A DNA stretch of 37,697 bases from DSQQ01 sp964443075 (GTDB lineage Bacteria; Chloroflexota; Anaerolineae; 4572-78; J111), in contig CAYUCB010000018.1 of assembly GCA_964443075.1 (NCBI GenBank), positions 1 through 37,697 on the forward strand, read 5' to 3'. Shown piece after piece: positions 30,911 through 37,697 of this stretch. Below the pieces are notes generated by a model, which saw nothing but the letters and a program-made list of their open reading frames with translations, made no database searches and had not been told where the DNA came from. The translations under genes and the position numbers were made by a program. Within the stretch, counting starts at the first letter, position 1. Each line of letters starts with the position of its first letter.

Positions 30911-31675
30911 TTAAATTTTTTCAATCACCAGTAGATGCGATAGGCCCAACCGGCGCAGCGGCGTGTGTTCCAGCGTATAGGTGATTTGCCGTAAGACATT
31001 GCCCAACGCCGGGCGTCGAGCCACAATATTATCGTAGCCGGGATAAATTTGGGTATGGGTAATCACCGTAACGGGCAAGCCGGTTAGCAGGTGCTTTAGA
31101 TTACCGGCCGTATAAGCTCGGACATGCGGGGCCAGTTTGTTTCTCAGCGGATTGGGCAGGTAATTAATCAGGGGGGTGTTGCCAAAATGATACCGTCCGC
31201 GCCAATAATGCCCGTGCGTTTCAAAAGGATAAAACCGGTTGGGGCAAAAGATAACCGCCCGCCCACCCGGTTTGAGCACGCGCACCATTTCGGCCAGGGT
31301 GCGGACATCATCCTGCACATGTTCAATGACTTCGTGGCTTAACAGCAAATCAAAATGATTGGCCGGGTAAGGCAGGTGTTCACCGGCGGCGAGGTTAACC
31401 AGAGGTGAATGAGCAAAACTTTCGGCGGCTCGTTCCGGTTCAATATCCAGGCCGACCACGTAAGGCGTAAAATGGCGCAGCGCCCGCACATACAAGCCCA
31501 CGCCACAGCCATCCACCAGCACCCGGCTGCCGGGCGACAGCCGTTCTCCGGCGGCTTGCTGAATCATCGCCAGACGGCGATTTTGCCCCGCTCGCCACAC
31601 CAAACTGGGGACGCCGCGCTCATCGGCCTTATTAAACTCCCCCCCGCTCCTCTGCGCTTCTGCCCCCATGCTCAT
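30911..31675 (-). CDS. Class I SAM-dependent methyltransferase
   Basis: 254 residues. SAM motif I is VLVDGCGVGLYVRAL, motif II VVGLDIEPERA, and the post-I segment FDLLLSHEVIEHVQDD; these are the Methyltransf_11 pattern. The C-terminal half (YWRGRYHFGNTPLINYLPNP) is not diagnostic. The ATG overlaps the ubiE stop (ATGA), so they share a message and possibly a pathway such as quinone or lipid methylation (inference). The first 20 residues (MGAEAQRSGGEF) are encoded by the same C/T-rich repeat-like DNA seen inside ubiE and may be non-native sequence. Substrate unknown. Confidence 0.83.
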   Translation of the reverse strand: MSMGAEAQRSGGEFNKADERGVPSLVWRAGQNRRLAMIQQAAGERLSPGSRVLVDGCGVGLYVRALRHFTPYVVGLDIEPERAAESFAHSPLVNLAAGEHLPYPANHFDLLLSHEVIEHVQDDVRTLAEMVRVLKPGGRAVIFCPNRFYPFETHGHYWRGRYHFGNTPLINYLPNPLRNKLAPHVRAYTAGNLKHLLTGLPVTVITHTQIYPGYDNIVARRPALGNVLRQITYTLEHTPLRRLGLSHLLVIEKI

Positions 31676-32409
31676 TTTACGCCCACATGCAGCGCTACGG
31701 TATTAAACATCAGCATGGTGTAACGTACCTGGCGCAGACCCACCTTCTCCATTTCTGTTTTTAAGGCTTCGGGGCGCAAAAAAACATCGGCTGAGGCTGG
31801 CAGGTAGGTGTAAGCATCTCTTTGCCCACTAATCAGGCCACCCAGCACCGGCACCACCCGATGAAAATAAAGCCGAAAGAGCCGGCCCCAGACGTCATCC
31901 GCCGGTCGGGGAATTTCCAGCACCAGCACTCGCCCGCCCACCTGGCACACGCGCCGTTGTTCGGCCAGGGCGGCGGTCACATTGATGACATTTCGCATTA
32001 AAAAACCGCTGGCAACCGCATTAAAGGTATTATCGGGAAAAGGGAGATGCAGGGTGTCCGCGCCGCTCCAAAAAGGCGACGCGGAGGCGACCGGGCGAGG
32101 AGGCGGTGCCATTTCCTCGCCTCCTCGTTTCTTCGCTTCTCTGAGCATGGGCAGGGTGAAATCGGCCCCTACCACCCGCTCCAGGCCGGGCTGTTGGCGC
32201 AGGGCTTCAAAGGCAATATCGCCGGTGCCGGTGGCAATATCCAGAAAGGTTCCGCCAGGGGGTAGTTGAGCTTGTTCAATTAAAAGCCGTCGCCAGCGTT
32301 TATCCTGACCACCGGTCATCACCCGGTTCATCAGGTCGTACCGATGGGCAATGCGGCCAAACATAGCATTGACGTATTGCCGTTTTTCGGCGGTTGAGTT
32401 AAAGGTCAT
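31672..32409 (-). CDS. ubiE: Demethylmenaquinone/ubiquinone methyltransferase family
   Basis: 245 residues of the UbiE/MenG family, which methylates the quinone ring late in menaquinone or ubiquinone synthesis. N-terminal FGRIAHRYDLMNRVMTGGQD is the family signature. SAM motif I is FLDIATGTGDIA and the acceptor region LPFPDNTFNAVASGFLMRNV. Between LPMLREA and DTLHLPF lies an unusually long basic/Pro-rich insert (KKRGGEEMAPPPRPVASASP), coded by a palindromic repeat. The start at 32409 sits 8 bases after a -10 box, so the mRNA is probably leaderless, and no Shine-Dalgarno is present. menG is an equally good symbol; which quinone is used cannot be read here. Confidence 0.87.
   Translation of the reverse strand: MTFNSTAEKRQYVNAMFGRIAHRYDLMNRVMTGGQDKRWRRLLIEQAQLPPGGTFLDIATGTGDIAFEALRQQPGLERVVGADFTLPMLREAKKRGGEEMAPPPRPVASASPFWSGADTLHLPFPDNTFNAVASGFLMRNVINVTAALAEQRRVCQVGGRVLVLEIPRPADDVWGRLFRLYFHRVVPVLGGLISGQRDAYTYLPASADVFLRPEALKTEMEKVGLRQVRYTMLMFNTVALHVGVK
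32096..32140. repeat. Palindromic repeat inside ubiE
   Basis: CGAGGAGGCG (32096-32105) and CGCCTCCTCG (32118-32127) form a perfect 10-bp stem around 12 bases. The right arm continues TTTCTTCGCTTCT. The 18-base run CGCCTCCTCGTTTCTTCG matches 11761-11778 in 17 positions. Confidence 0.7.
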
Positions 32410-32417
32410 AGGCTGAA

Positions 32418-32446
32418 ATTATCAATAGGCCGGGGAAATTTGTCAA
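32418..32446 (-). promoter_or_regulatory. ubiE promoter, leaderless
   Basis: On the minus strand a perfect TTGACA (32446-32441), a 17-base spacer and GATAAT (32423-32418). Transcription would begin about 1-2 bases before the ATG at 32409. Confidence 0.7.
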
Positions 32447-32455
32447 TTTTTAACA

Positions 32456-32482
32456 AGAAAAAGCCCCCGGTTGACGGGGGCC
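32456..32482 (-). terminator. Terminator of the small membrane protein gene
   Basis: On the minus strand GCCCCCG-TCAAC-CGGGGGC is followed by TTTTTCTTG. It separates this gene from ubiE. Confidence 0.88.
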
Positions 32483-32508
32483 TCAATCTGGCTAAAATTA
32501 AAGGCTGA

Positions 32509-33081
32509 TTAGTAATTGCTTAACTTGGGGTAAAGCATTCCGCCGATGGAACTGAATAACCCGGAAATCAAGGAGCCAATCAGGCCAAAAACAATCAAGG
32601 CCCCAAACACGCGCCCGCTTAAAGCAACAATTTCGGGGGTAATACCGTAATTGAGCAGTTGAGCCAGTTGGTCGGGGCTTAATTGATTAACAATGCCCTG
32701 GCCAAAGTTCATCATAAAAATACCAAAGGCGGCCATAACCATCGCCACAATGCCGCCAAATATACCGGCCCAGAAACCGGCCATCCAGCCGGCTTTGCCA
32801 CCTTGCTGGCTGTTTTGGATGGTATCACCGGCAAAAACCCCGGCCAGCAGCCCGGTGGTCAACCAGACTACCAGAAAACCCGGAATTACCAGCAGGGCCA
32901 GAAAACTAAAGGGCACCAAACTAATTAGCAAAAGCAGTAAAATACCAAATCCACCGACCAGGCCGGCTTTAAGGCTGGCCGCCACGGGTGAGCCTTCGGC
33001 CTGATTTTTTGGGGCGACAGACTGGCGGTGGGGGGTGTTAACATAATTGGTCTGTCGGCGTCCTTGTGTAGTTACAGTCAT
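32509..33081 (-). CDS. Small four-TM membrane protein of unknown function
   Basis: 190 residues. A polar N-terminal tail (1-33) is followed by four hydrophobic segments (about 36-60, 62-82, 98-122 and 155-180). Gly-rich helices (WMAGFWAGIFGGIVAMVMAAF and LIGSLISGLFSSIGGMLYP) suggest close packing. A Gln/Leu-rich loop (LSPDQLAQLLNYGITPEI) links helices 3 and 4. I do not recognise a family with confidence. It has its own promoter and terminator, so it is a single-gene unit. GGAGG lies 8 bases before the ATG. Confidence 0.8.
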   Translation of the reverse strand: MTVTTQGRRQTNYVNTPHRQSVAPKNQAEGSPVAASLKAGLVGGFGILLLLLISLVPFSFLALLVIPGFLVVWLTTGLLAGVFAGDTIQNSQQGGKAGWMAGFWAGIFGGIVAMVMAAFGIFMMNFGQGIVNQLSPDQLAQLLNYGITPEIVALSGRVFGALIVFGLIGSLISGLFSSIGGMLYPKLSNY

Positions 33082-33155
33082 CTCTCAATCCTCCAATTTG
33101 ATGTGGTTGCCAGAGGTTCCCAACTGGGGCAACACGTTGTTGTATCTTAGAGGCG

Positions 33156-33185
33156 ATTATAGCATGATGGCCTACAGTTTGGCAA
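33156..33185 (-). promoter_or_regulatory. Promoter of the small membrane protein gene
   Basis: On the minus strand TTGCCA (33185-33180), 18 bases, and a perfect TATAAT (33161-33156). A 6-bp stem GTAGGC / GCCTAC (33192-33209) lies just upstream. Confidence 0.65.
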
Positions 33186-33266
33186 CATTTAGTAGGCGAT
33201 TTAGCCTACGCCTTCCCTACGTATATTTGTTCTAAATAGTGCAAGCGTAGAGGGTTATTGTTCAGA

Positions 33267-33295
33267 TTGCCCCTCTTGCCCGATTGTGTTAATAT
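33267..33295 (+). promoter_or_regulatory. Possible glgB promoter
   Basis: TTGCCC (33267-33272), 17 bases, TAATAT (33290-33295). The glgB start is preceded by AAGGAAAAGG. It is divergent from the promoter at 33156-33185. Confidence 0.45.
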
Positions 33296-33336
33296 GGTAA
33301 GTAAGTAAAGTTCTATTTATAAGGAAAAGGTGAAAA

Positions 33337-35280
33337 ATGGCTGACCAAAATGTCGTTTCAAACCAGGCTGAACAGCCGACTCCGGCACTGTTTTTAACTG
33401 ATTATGATAAATTTTTGATTGCCCAGGGCACTCATGAACGAGCTTATGAAAAAATGGGGGCGCATCTGGTTGAACTCAATGGACAAACCGGGGTTCATTT
33501 TGCGGTGTGGGCGCCCAATGCCCGTAAAGTATCGGTGGTGGGCGAATTTAATAACTGGAAAGGCAGCAAACACCAGATGAAGGCCACTGAAAGCGGCATC
33601 TGGACGCTGTTTATACCCGGACTGACCGAATACACCCTTTATAAATATCACCTTGAAACCCGTAACGGTTATATTTTTGATAAATCTGATCCCTATGGCT
33701 TTTTTATGGAACAGCCCCCCAAAACAGCCTCAATTGTCTTTAACCCGGATCGCTATCAATGGGGCGACCAGGATTGGGTGAGCCGCCGGGCCGAACACCA
33801 GGCTCTGGATAAACCGATGTCTATTTATGAAGCTCACTTGGGTTCCTGGCGGCGTATGCCCGACGAAACCTGGGGCCTGCGTTACTTAACCTACCGCGAA
33901 ATGGCCGAGCAGCTTATCCCTTATCTATTAGATATGGGCTTTACCCACATTGAATTGCTGCCCATTGCCGAGCATCCCTTTGATGGCTCCTGGGGCTACC
34001 AGGTGTTGGGGTATTATGCCCCTACCAGCCGCTTTGGTACCTCCGAAGATTTTATGTACTTTGTTGACCAGTGCCATCAGCACAACATTGGGGTGATTCT
34101 CGATTGGGTGCCGGCCCACTTTCCTAAAGATGGGGCCGGGCTGAATTATTTTGATGGTACGCACCTTTATTCTCACGCCGACCCGCGTCAGGGCGAGCAC
34201 CGTGATTGGGGCACCCAGATTTTTAACTTTGGCCGTAACGAGGTGCGTAGTTTTCTTATTTCTAACGCCCTGTTTTGGATTGACAAATATCACATTGACG
34301 GCCTGCGGGTTGACGCGGTGGCCTCAATGCTCTACCTGGATTACTCACGCGAAGCCGGCGAATGGATTCCCAACATCTATGGCGGGCGAGAAAACCTTGA
34401 GGCTATCAGCTTTTTGCGTAAAACCAACGAGGTGGTTCACGGCGTCTTCCCCGGAGTCGTCACCATCGCCGAAGAGTCAACCTCATGGCCGATGGTTTCG
34501 CGGCCTACCTATGTGGGGGGGTTGGGCTTTAGTCTTAAGTGGAATATGGGCTGGATGCACGATACCCTGCGCTATATGAGCAAACAACCCATCCACCGCC
34601 GCTATCATCACAATGATATGACCTTTGGCATGCTCTACGCCTTTCATGAGAATTTTGTCTTGCCGCTCTCGCACGATGAAGTGGTGCATGGGAAAGGTTC
34701 CTTATTAAATAAAATGTCGGGCGACGAATGGCAAAAGTTTGCCAATTTGCGGGTCTACTACGGCTTTATGTGGGCCTATTCTGGCAAAAAACTGTTTTTT
34801 ATGGGGGGAGAGTTGGGGCAGTGGCAAGAGTGGAATCACGATAAAGGGTTGGAGTGGGAGAGCCTTAACACCCCTAACCATCAGGGTATCCAGCGCTTTG
34901 TAAAAGATTTGAACCGGATTTACCAGCGCGAACCGGCTCTCTATGAAGTTGATTTTGACTGGGCTGGCTTTAAATGGATTGACGCTAACGACAGCGAAAA
35001 CAGCGTTCTTGCTTTTATGCGCCTGGCTAAATCGCGTGATGAATTTATCGTGGTGATAAATAATTTTACCCCGATACCCCGGCAGGCCTACCGCATTGGC
35101 GTGCCCAAACCCGGCTATTACCAGGAAATTCTTAATAGCGATTCAGAGTATTATGGGGGGGGCAATATCGGCAACAGTTACGGGGTTAACACCGAAGATG
35201 TCCCTTCACATGGGCATCCATACTCTCTTTCGCTAACGCTCCCGCCTCTATCTGCCCTCTGGCTCAAACTGGCCGGTTGA
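33337..35280 (+). CDS. glgB: 1,4-alpha-glucan branching enzyme
   Basis: 647 residues of the GH13 branching-enzyme family. It cuts alpha-1,4 glucan chains and rejoins them as alpha-1,6 branches during glycogen synthesis in the cytoplasm. The N-terminal CBM48 domain (about 45-130) contains GVHFAVWAPNARKVSVVGEF. The catalytic barrel holds nucleophile D326 (GLRVDAVASM), acid/base E379 (VTIAEEST) and D447 (LSHDEVVHGK). The spacings of 53 and 68 residues equal those of E. coli GlgB. The protein lacks the extra N1 domain of the longest enzymes. No other glycogen gene is nearby, so it is a single-gene unit, ended by two strong hairpins. Confidence 0.96.
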   Translation: MADQNVVSNQAEQPTPALFLTDYDKFLIAQGTHERAYEKMGAHLVELNGQTGVHFAVWAPNARKVSVVGEFNNWKGSKHQMKATESGIWTLFIPGLTEYTLYKYHLETRNGYIFDKSDPYGFFMEQPPKTASIVFNPDRYQWGDQDWVSRRAEHQALDKPMSIYEAHLGSWRRMPDETWGLRYLTYREMAEQLIPYLLDMGFTHIELLPIAEHPFDGSWGYQVLGYYAPTSRFGTSEDFMYFVDQCHQHNIGVILDWVPAHFPKDGAGLNYFDGTHLYSHADPRQGEHRDWGTQIFNFGRNEVRSFLISNALFWIDKYHIDGLRVDAVASMLYLDYSREAGEWIPNIYGGRENLEAISFLRKTNEVVHGVFPGVVTIAEESTSWPMVSRPTYVGGLGFSLKWNMGWMHDTLRYMSKQPIHRRYHHNDMTFGMLYAFHENFVLPLSHDEVVHGKGSLLNKMSGDEWQKFANLRVYYGFMWAYSGKKLFFMGGELGQWQEWNHDKGLEWESLNTPNHQGIQRFVKDLNRIYQREPALYEVDFDWAGFKWIDANDSENSVLAFMRLAKSRDEFIVVINNFTPIPRQAYRIGVPKPGYYQEILNSDSEYYGGGNIGNSYGVNTEDVPSHGHPYSLSLTLPPLSALWLKLAG

Positions 35281-35300
35281 TAAAACTGGCCCTATAAACC

Positions 35301-35332
35301 GCAGACCGCTGAAATAATTTTCAGCGGTCTGC
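35301..35332. terminator. Strong hairpin between glgB and apt
   Basis: A 14-bp perfect stem GCAGACCGCTGAAA (35301-35314) / TTTCAGCGGTCTGC (35319-35332) with loop TAAT. T-tracts are poor on both sides. The arm sequence GCAGACCGCTGA also occurs at about 11394-11405. Confidence 0.65.
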
Positions 35333-35365
35333 CTTTAAACATACTACCCAAGAAATCACCCCCCG

Positions 35366-35396
35366 GAAACCCGTTTTCTTTAAGAAAACGGGTTTC
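35366..35396. terminator. Perfect 31-base palindrome between glgB and apt
   Basis: GAAACCCGTTTTCTT (35366-35380) and AAGAAAACGGGTTTC (35382-35396) around a single central base. It lies between convergent genes and probably acts as a shared transcript end. Confidence 0.6.
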
Positions 35397-35417
35397 TATT
35401 CTGCTTAAGGTTAAGTT

Positions 35418-35936
35418 TTATTCATCATATTGCAGCAGCGAAAAAACATCGTACTCTTTCAGCTTTTCTCGCCCATTTAAAAAATTTAATTCAACTACAA
35501 AGGCCAGGCCGACTACCTCGCCCCCCAGTTTTTCGACCAGGTTGCAGGTAGCTCTGGCTGTGCCACCCGTAGCCAATAAATCGTCAACAATTAATACCCG
35601 CTGCCCTTTTTGCACCGCGTCAAGGTGCATTTCAATAGTATTGGCCCCATATTCCAGCGAATAACTTTCACCGATTTTTTCGGCAGGCAGTTTGCCCGGT
35701 TTGCGCACGGGGGCAAAGCCGGCTCCCAGATTGCAGGCCAGCGGTGCGCCAAAAATAAACCCCCGCGATTCTATGCCCACCACCAAATCAATACCCCTAT
35801 TTTGGTATGGTTCGGTCAGCCGGTCTATACTCTCCTTAAACGCGGTCGCGTCCTTTAGAAGGGTTGTGATATCGTAGAACAAAATCCCCTCTACGGGAAA
35901 ATCAGGTACATTACGGATGGTGCTTGCTAAATCCAT
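35418..35936 (-). CDS. apt: Adenine phosphoribosyltransferase
   Basis: 172 residues, the usual Apt length. It salvages adenine with PRPP to AMP in the cytoplasm. Visible features are the family N-terminus IRNVPDFPVEGILFYDITTLL, the VGIESRGFIFGAPLA loop, the flexible loop SYSLEYGANTIEMH and the PRPP motif VLIVDDLLATGGTA. A GTG one codon upstream is in frame, but AGGAG lies seven bases before the ATG at 35936, so that is the start. Its promoter overlaps a 9-bp palindrome shared with the divergent lipoprotein gene. Confidence 0.95.
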   Translation of the reverse strand: MDLASTIRNVPDFPVEGILFYDITTLLKDATAFKESIDRLTEPYQNRGIDLVVGIESRGFIFGAPLACNLGAGFAPVRKPGKLPAEKIGESYSLEYGANTIEMHLDAVQKGQRVLIVDDLLATGGTARATCNLVEKLGGEVVGLAFVVELNFLNGREKLKEYDVFSLLQYDE

Positions 35937-35970
35937 CACTTTGCTCCTAAAATAGTATTGTTTCGGCCGC

Positions 35971-35995
35971 CATTCTAGCAGAAGCGGCTAGAATG
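35971..35995. promoter_or_regulatory. Palindrome overlapping the apt promoter
   Basis: CATTCTAGC (35971-35979) and GCTAGAATG (35987-35995) are perfect 9-bp inverted repeats with a 7-base spacer. On the minus strand the downstream arm supplies the apt -10 box TAGAAT (35977-35972), 17 bases from a weak -35 TTGCTC. The site also lies about 20 bases above the -10 of the divergent lipoprotein gene, so one regulator could affect both. Confidence 0.5.
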
Positions 35996-36012
35996 AGCAA
36001 AGCGTTTAGCTG

Positions 36013-36021
36013 TGGTATAAT
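36013..36021 (+). promoter_or_regulatory. Extended -10 promoter, leaderless lipoprotein mRNA
   Basis: TGG-TATAAT is a perfect extended -10 element with no clear -35. The -10 box ends 7 bases before the ATG at 36029, so transcription should begin on or next to the start codon. No Shine-Dalgarno is present. Confidence 0.7.
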
Positions 36022-36028
36022 ATAAGTT

Positions 36029-37390
36029 ATGATGTTTAATCTTAACCACTCGCGTTGGATATACCGTTTGGGCTTACTGCTGGCTGCCATAACCGTTATA
36101 GCGGTCTCAGCCTGTCAAACTGCTACCACCTCGGCCCAATTATCGGCCAATTCACCCCCCCTTGAAACCACCCAAAATACCCCTTTATTCAAGCCAATCG
36201 TGGCTGTACCTATCACCCCCACCGTAACTGTCACCCCAGAAAACGAAATCCTTACCTTGACCCTCTGGACGGTGGAAGCCATCTCGCCCAAAGCCGAAGA
36301 AGAACTGGGCCGTTTTATCAGCAATAGTCTACGCACCTTTGAACGCAACAATCCTGACACCAAAGTAAAATTCTTGCTCAAAAAACCCAGCGGTAAGGGT
36401 GGGATGCTAGACTTTCTACGTACTGCCCGCGAAGCAGCCCCCTCTATTTTACCGGATGTGGCGATTATGAAATCCACCGACCTGGCCCAGGCCCAGGCCG
36501 AAGGGTTGTTGCAACCGTTGGATAATCGCCTGGACCGCTCTATTGTGCAAGATTTATTGCCGGCCGCCCGCCGGATGGGCACCGTCAATGAGCAGTTGGC
36601 GGGGGTGCCGGTCGGCCTGGATATGGAACATACCGTTTACAGCACCCGCACCTTTACTTCTACTCCCTTACTGTGGGCCGATGTTTTAACCGGCAGTACT
36701 CGCTACCTTTTTCCGGCCAAAGGCGTTAATGGTTTGGTTAACGATGTGACCCTATCGCAATATTTTTCGGCGGGCGGTACCTTTCGGCTGGACCAGGGTG
36801 TACCGAAAATTGATGAACGGGCGCTGCGCGAAGTGTTAACTTTTTACCAGCAAGCCTTAAATAAGGAGGTAATTGACGCCTCTTTGCTGGACGCCCCCAG
36901 TACCGAAGAACTCTGGCCGGACTACCTGGCGGGTCAAGCCGACCTGGCCCAGGTGAGCGTACGCCAGTATTTAACCGACCGGGAACAGTTGACGGATACC
37001 GCTTTTGCCTTTCTGCCCGTTAGCGACGCTAAGGTCATCCCCATTGCCATTACCCACAGCTATGCCCTGGTATTAATTACCCCCGATATTAACCGCCAGC
37101 GGGCCGCGCTGGGCCTGATTGAATGGTTTTTATCAACCAGTAACAACGCCACCTGGAATGGTCTGAATAAATCCATTCCTACCAGAGATAGCGCTTTTCA
37201 ACAATTGGCCGGTGATGACCCCTACTGGGCCTTTTTGCGCGAGCAGCTTAACACCGCCCAGCCCGAACCCAGTTTTACTGGGTATGACCAGTTAGGCCGG
37301 ATTCTACAGCAAGCGGTTGAACAAATCATTCGCGGCGAGGCTACCCCCGAAGAGGCCGCCGCTACCGCTCTGGATGCGCTTAACCCATGA
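36029..37390 (+). CDS. Extracellular solute-binding lipoprotein
   Basis: 453 residues. A lipoprotein signal peptide ends in lipobox AVSAC with C29, followed by a Ser/Thr/Pro-rich linker (about 30-70). A family 1 solute-binding fold then follows: LTLWTVEAISPKAEEELGRF near residue 75, RTFERNNPDTKVKF, ILPDVAIMKSTDLAQAQAEGLLQPL, and C-terminal SIPTRDSAFQQL. Such proteins deliver sugars or other small solutes to ABC permeases from the outer face of the membrane. No permease or ATPase gene is in the window, so it is an orphan here or served elsewhere. Its stop overlaps the glycerate kinase start (ATGA), which may hint at a link to glycerate or sugar-acid use. Confidence 0.88.
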   Translation: MMFNLNHSRWIYRLGLLLAAITVIAVSACQTATTSAQLSANSPPLETTQNTPLFKPIVAVPITPTVTVTPENEILTLTLWTVEAISPKAEEELGRFISNSLRTFERNNPDTKVKFLLKKPSGKGGMLDFLRTAREAAPSILPDVAIMKSTDLAQAQAEGLLQPLDNRLDRSIVQDLLPAARRMGTVNEQLAGVPVGLDMEHTVYSTRTFTSTPLLWADVLTGSTRYLFPAKGVNGLVNDVTLSQYFSAGGTFRLDQGVPKIDERALREVLTFYQQALNKEVIDASLLDAPSTEELWPDYLAGQADLAQVSVRQYLTDREQLTDTAFAFLPVSDAKVIPIAITHSYALVLITPDINRQRAALGLIEWFLSTSNNATWNGLNKSIPTRDSAFQQLAGDDPYWAFLREQLNTAQPEPSFTGYDQLGRILQQAVEQIIRGEATPEEAAATALDALNP

Positions 37391-37697
37391 ATCAACCCAT
37401 CTCTACCCCCAATGCATCACGCCAGTTAGCCTGGCAGCTTATCCGGGCCGCGCTGGCCGCCGTAGAGCCGGCCGCCGCCGTAAAAAATTACTTGGCCCAG
37501 CACCCCCAATGGGTGGCTCAAATCAAAGCCACGCCCGGGCGGGTGATTGTGGTGGGCGCGGGCAAAGCGGGCGCGCCAATGGCTGCCGCCGTTGCCGAAA
37601 TATTTGGCGAGCGTATCGCCGCCGGCTGCGTCGTCGTCAAATACGGTTATACCCTCGCCTCCCCCCCCGCCCCCATCACCCTGCTTGAAGCCGGTCA
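37387..37697 (+). CDS. Glycerate kinase (DUF4147/GckA type), 5' part
   Basis: The first 103 codons of a gene that runs off the window end. The N-terminal sequence includes RQLAWQLIRAALAAVEPAAA and the hallmark VIVVGAGKAGAPMAAAVAE (about residues 53-71), followed by GCVVVKYGYT. These match the N-terminal domain of glycerate 2-kinases of the DUF4147 (MOFRL-associated) family, which phosphorylate D-glycerate. The ATG overlaps the lipoprotein stop by four bases (ATGA), so it is translationally coupled to it. The C-terminal MOFRL domain cannot be checked here. Confidence 0.82.
   Translation, partial: MNQPISTPNASRQLAWQLIRAALAAVEPAAAVKNYLAQHPQWVAQIKATPGRVIVVGAGKAGAPMAAAVAEIFGERIAAGCVVVKYGYTLASPPAPITLLEAG

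Noticed and set aside
36029..37697. Complete sugar ABC transporter operon
   Set aside because: Only the binding lipoprotein is present; the next gene is a glycerate kinase and no permease or ATPase gene is in view.

Overview
The window is 37.7 kb of a bacterial chromosome of moderately high GC. It reads as an environmental Chloroflexota (Anaerolineae-like) genome. That placement is an inference from gene content: a ruvX / baseplate-J-like / PilM-like cluster, a PBP1A with a long C-terminal extension, a GH13 branching enzyme, a DUF4147-type glycerate kinase, and many palindromic and heptameric intergenic repeats. No rRNA, tRNA, CRISPR array, prophage or intact insertion sequence was found.

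Layout. 1-7 kb (minus strand): ruvX, a bitopic baseplate-J-like protein and a PilM/FtsA-like ATPase, then a small DUF2283/DUF4258-like pair and alaS. 7-11.3 kb: a TumE-type toxin-antitoxin pair followed by a two-TM potassium channel (plus), then a TMEM175-type channel and a propionyl/acetyl-CoA synthetase (minus). 11.3-11.8 kb is the only gene-free stretch over 300 bases and holds a 138-bp inverted-repeat element. 11.8-12.9 kb: an AlkZ/YcaQ-family (HTH_42) protein. 12.9-19.6 kb (minus): the most interesting region, described below. 19.8-24.3 kb: a multi-heme-motif cytochrome c, an MFS transporter, a CBM9-like protein and a PH-domain membrane protein. 24.4-26.8 kb: surE and a BglII/BstYI-like type II restriction-modification pair. 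26.8-32.4 kb: PBP1A, a CheY-like regulator, and two SAM methyltransferases (one ubiE/menG). 32.5-37.7 kb: a small membrane protein, glgB, apt, a solute-binding lipoprotein and the start of a glycerate kinase that runs off the end.

The candidate undescribed system lies at 12919-19586. Reading along the minus strand it encodes (1) a DNA methyltransferase with an N-terminal MerR-like helix-turn-helix, (2) a second, related DNA methyltransferase overlapping the first, (3) a 748-residue protein with two GHKL ATPase modules (an N-terminal MutL/Hsp90/MORC-like one and a C-terminal histidine-kinase one), (4) a receiver protein with a helical tail and no DNA-binding domain, overlapping the kinase gene, and (5) an HNH nuclease overlapping the receiver gene by ATGA. 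A near-consensus sigma-70 promoter (TTGACA-17-TATACT) drives the operon. An 8+8 bp palindrome sits at its predicted start site, a natural operator for the HTH-methyltransferase. I propose a modification plus phosphorelay-gated nuclease defence island. No single part is new; the combination and its logic are what deserve testing.

Other notable points: two independent potential toxin-antitoxin pairs and a separate type II R-M pair make the window rich in conflict systems. The cytochrome carries an odd CxCH site and a recent 45-bp tandem duplication that doubles a heme motif. A palindromic repeat lies in frame inside ubiE. At least two promoters (ubiE and the lipoprotein gene) put transcription start essentially on the AUG, suggesting leaderless mRNAs.
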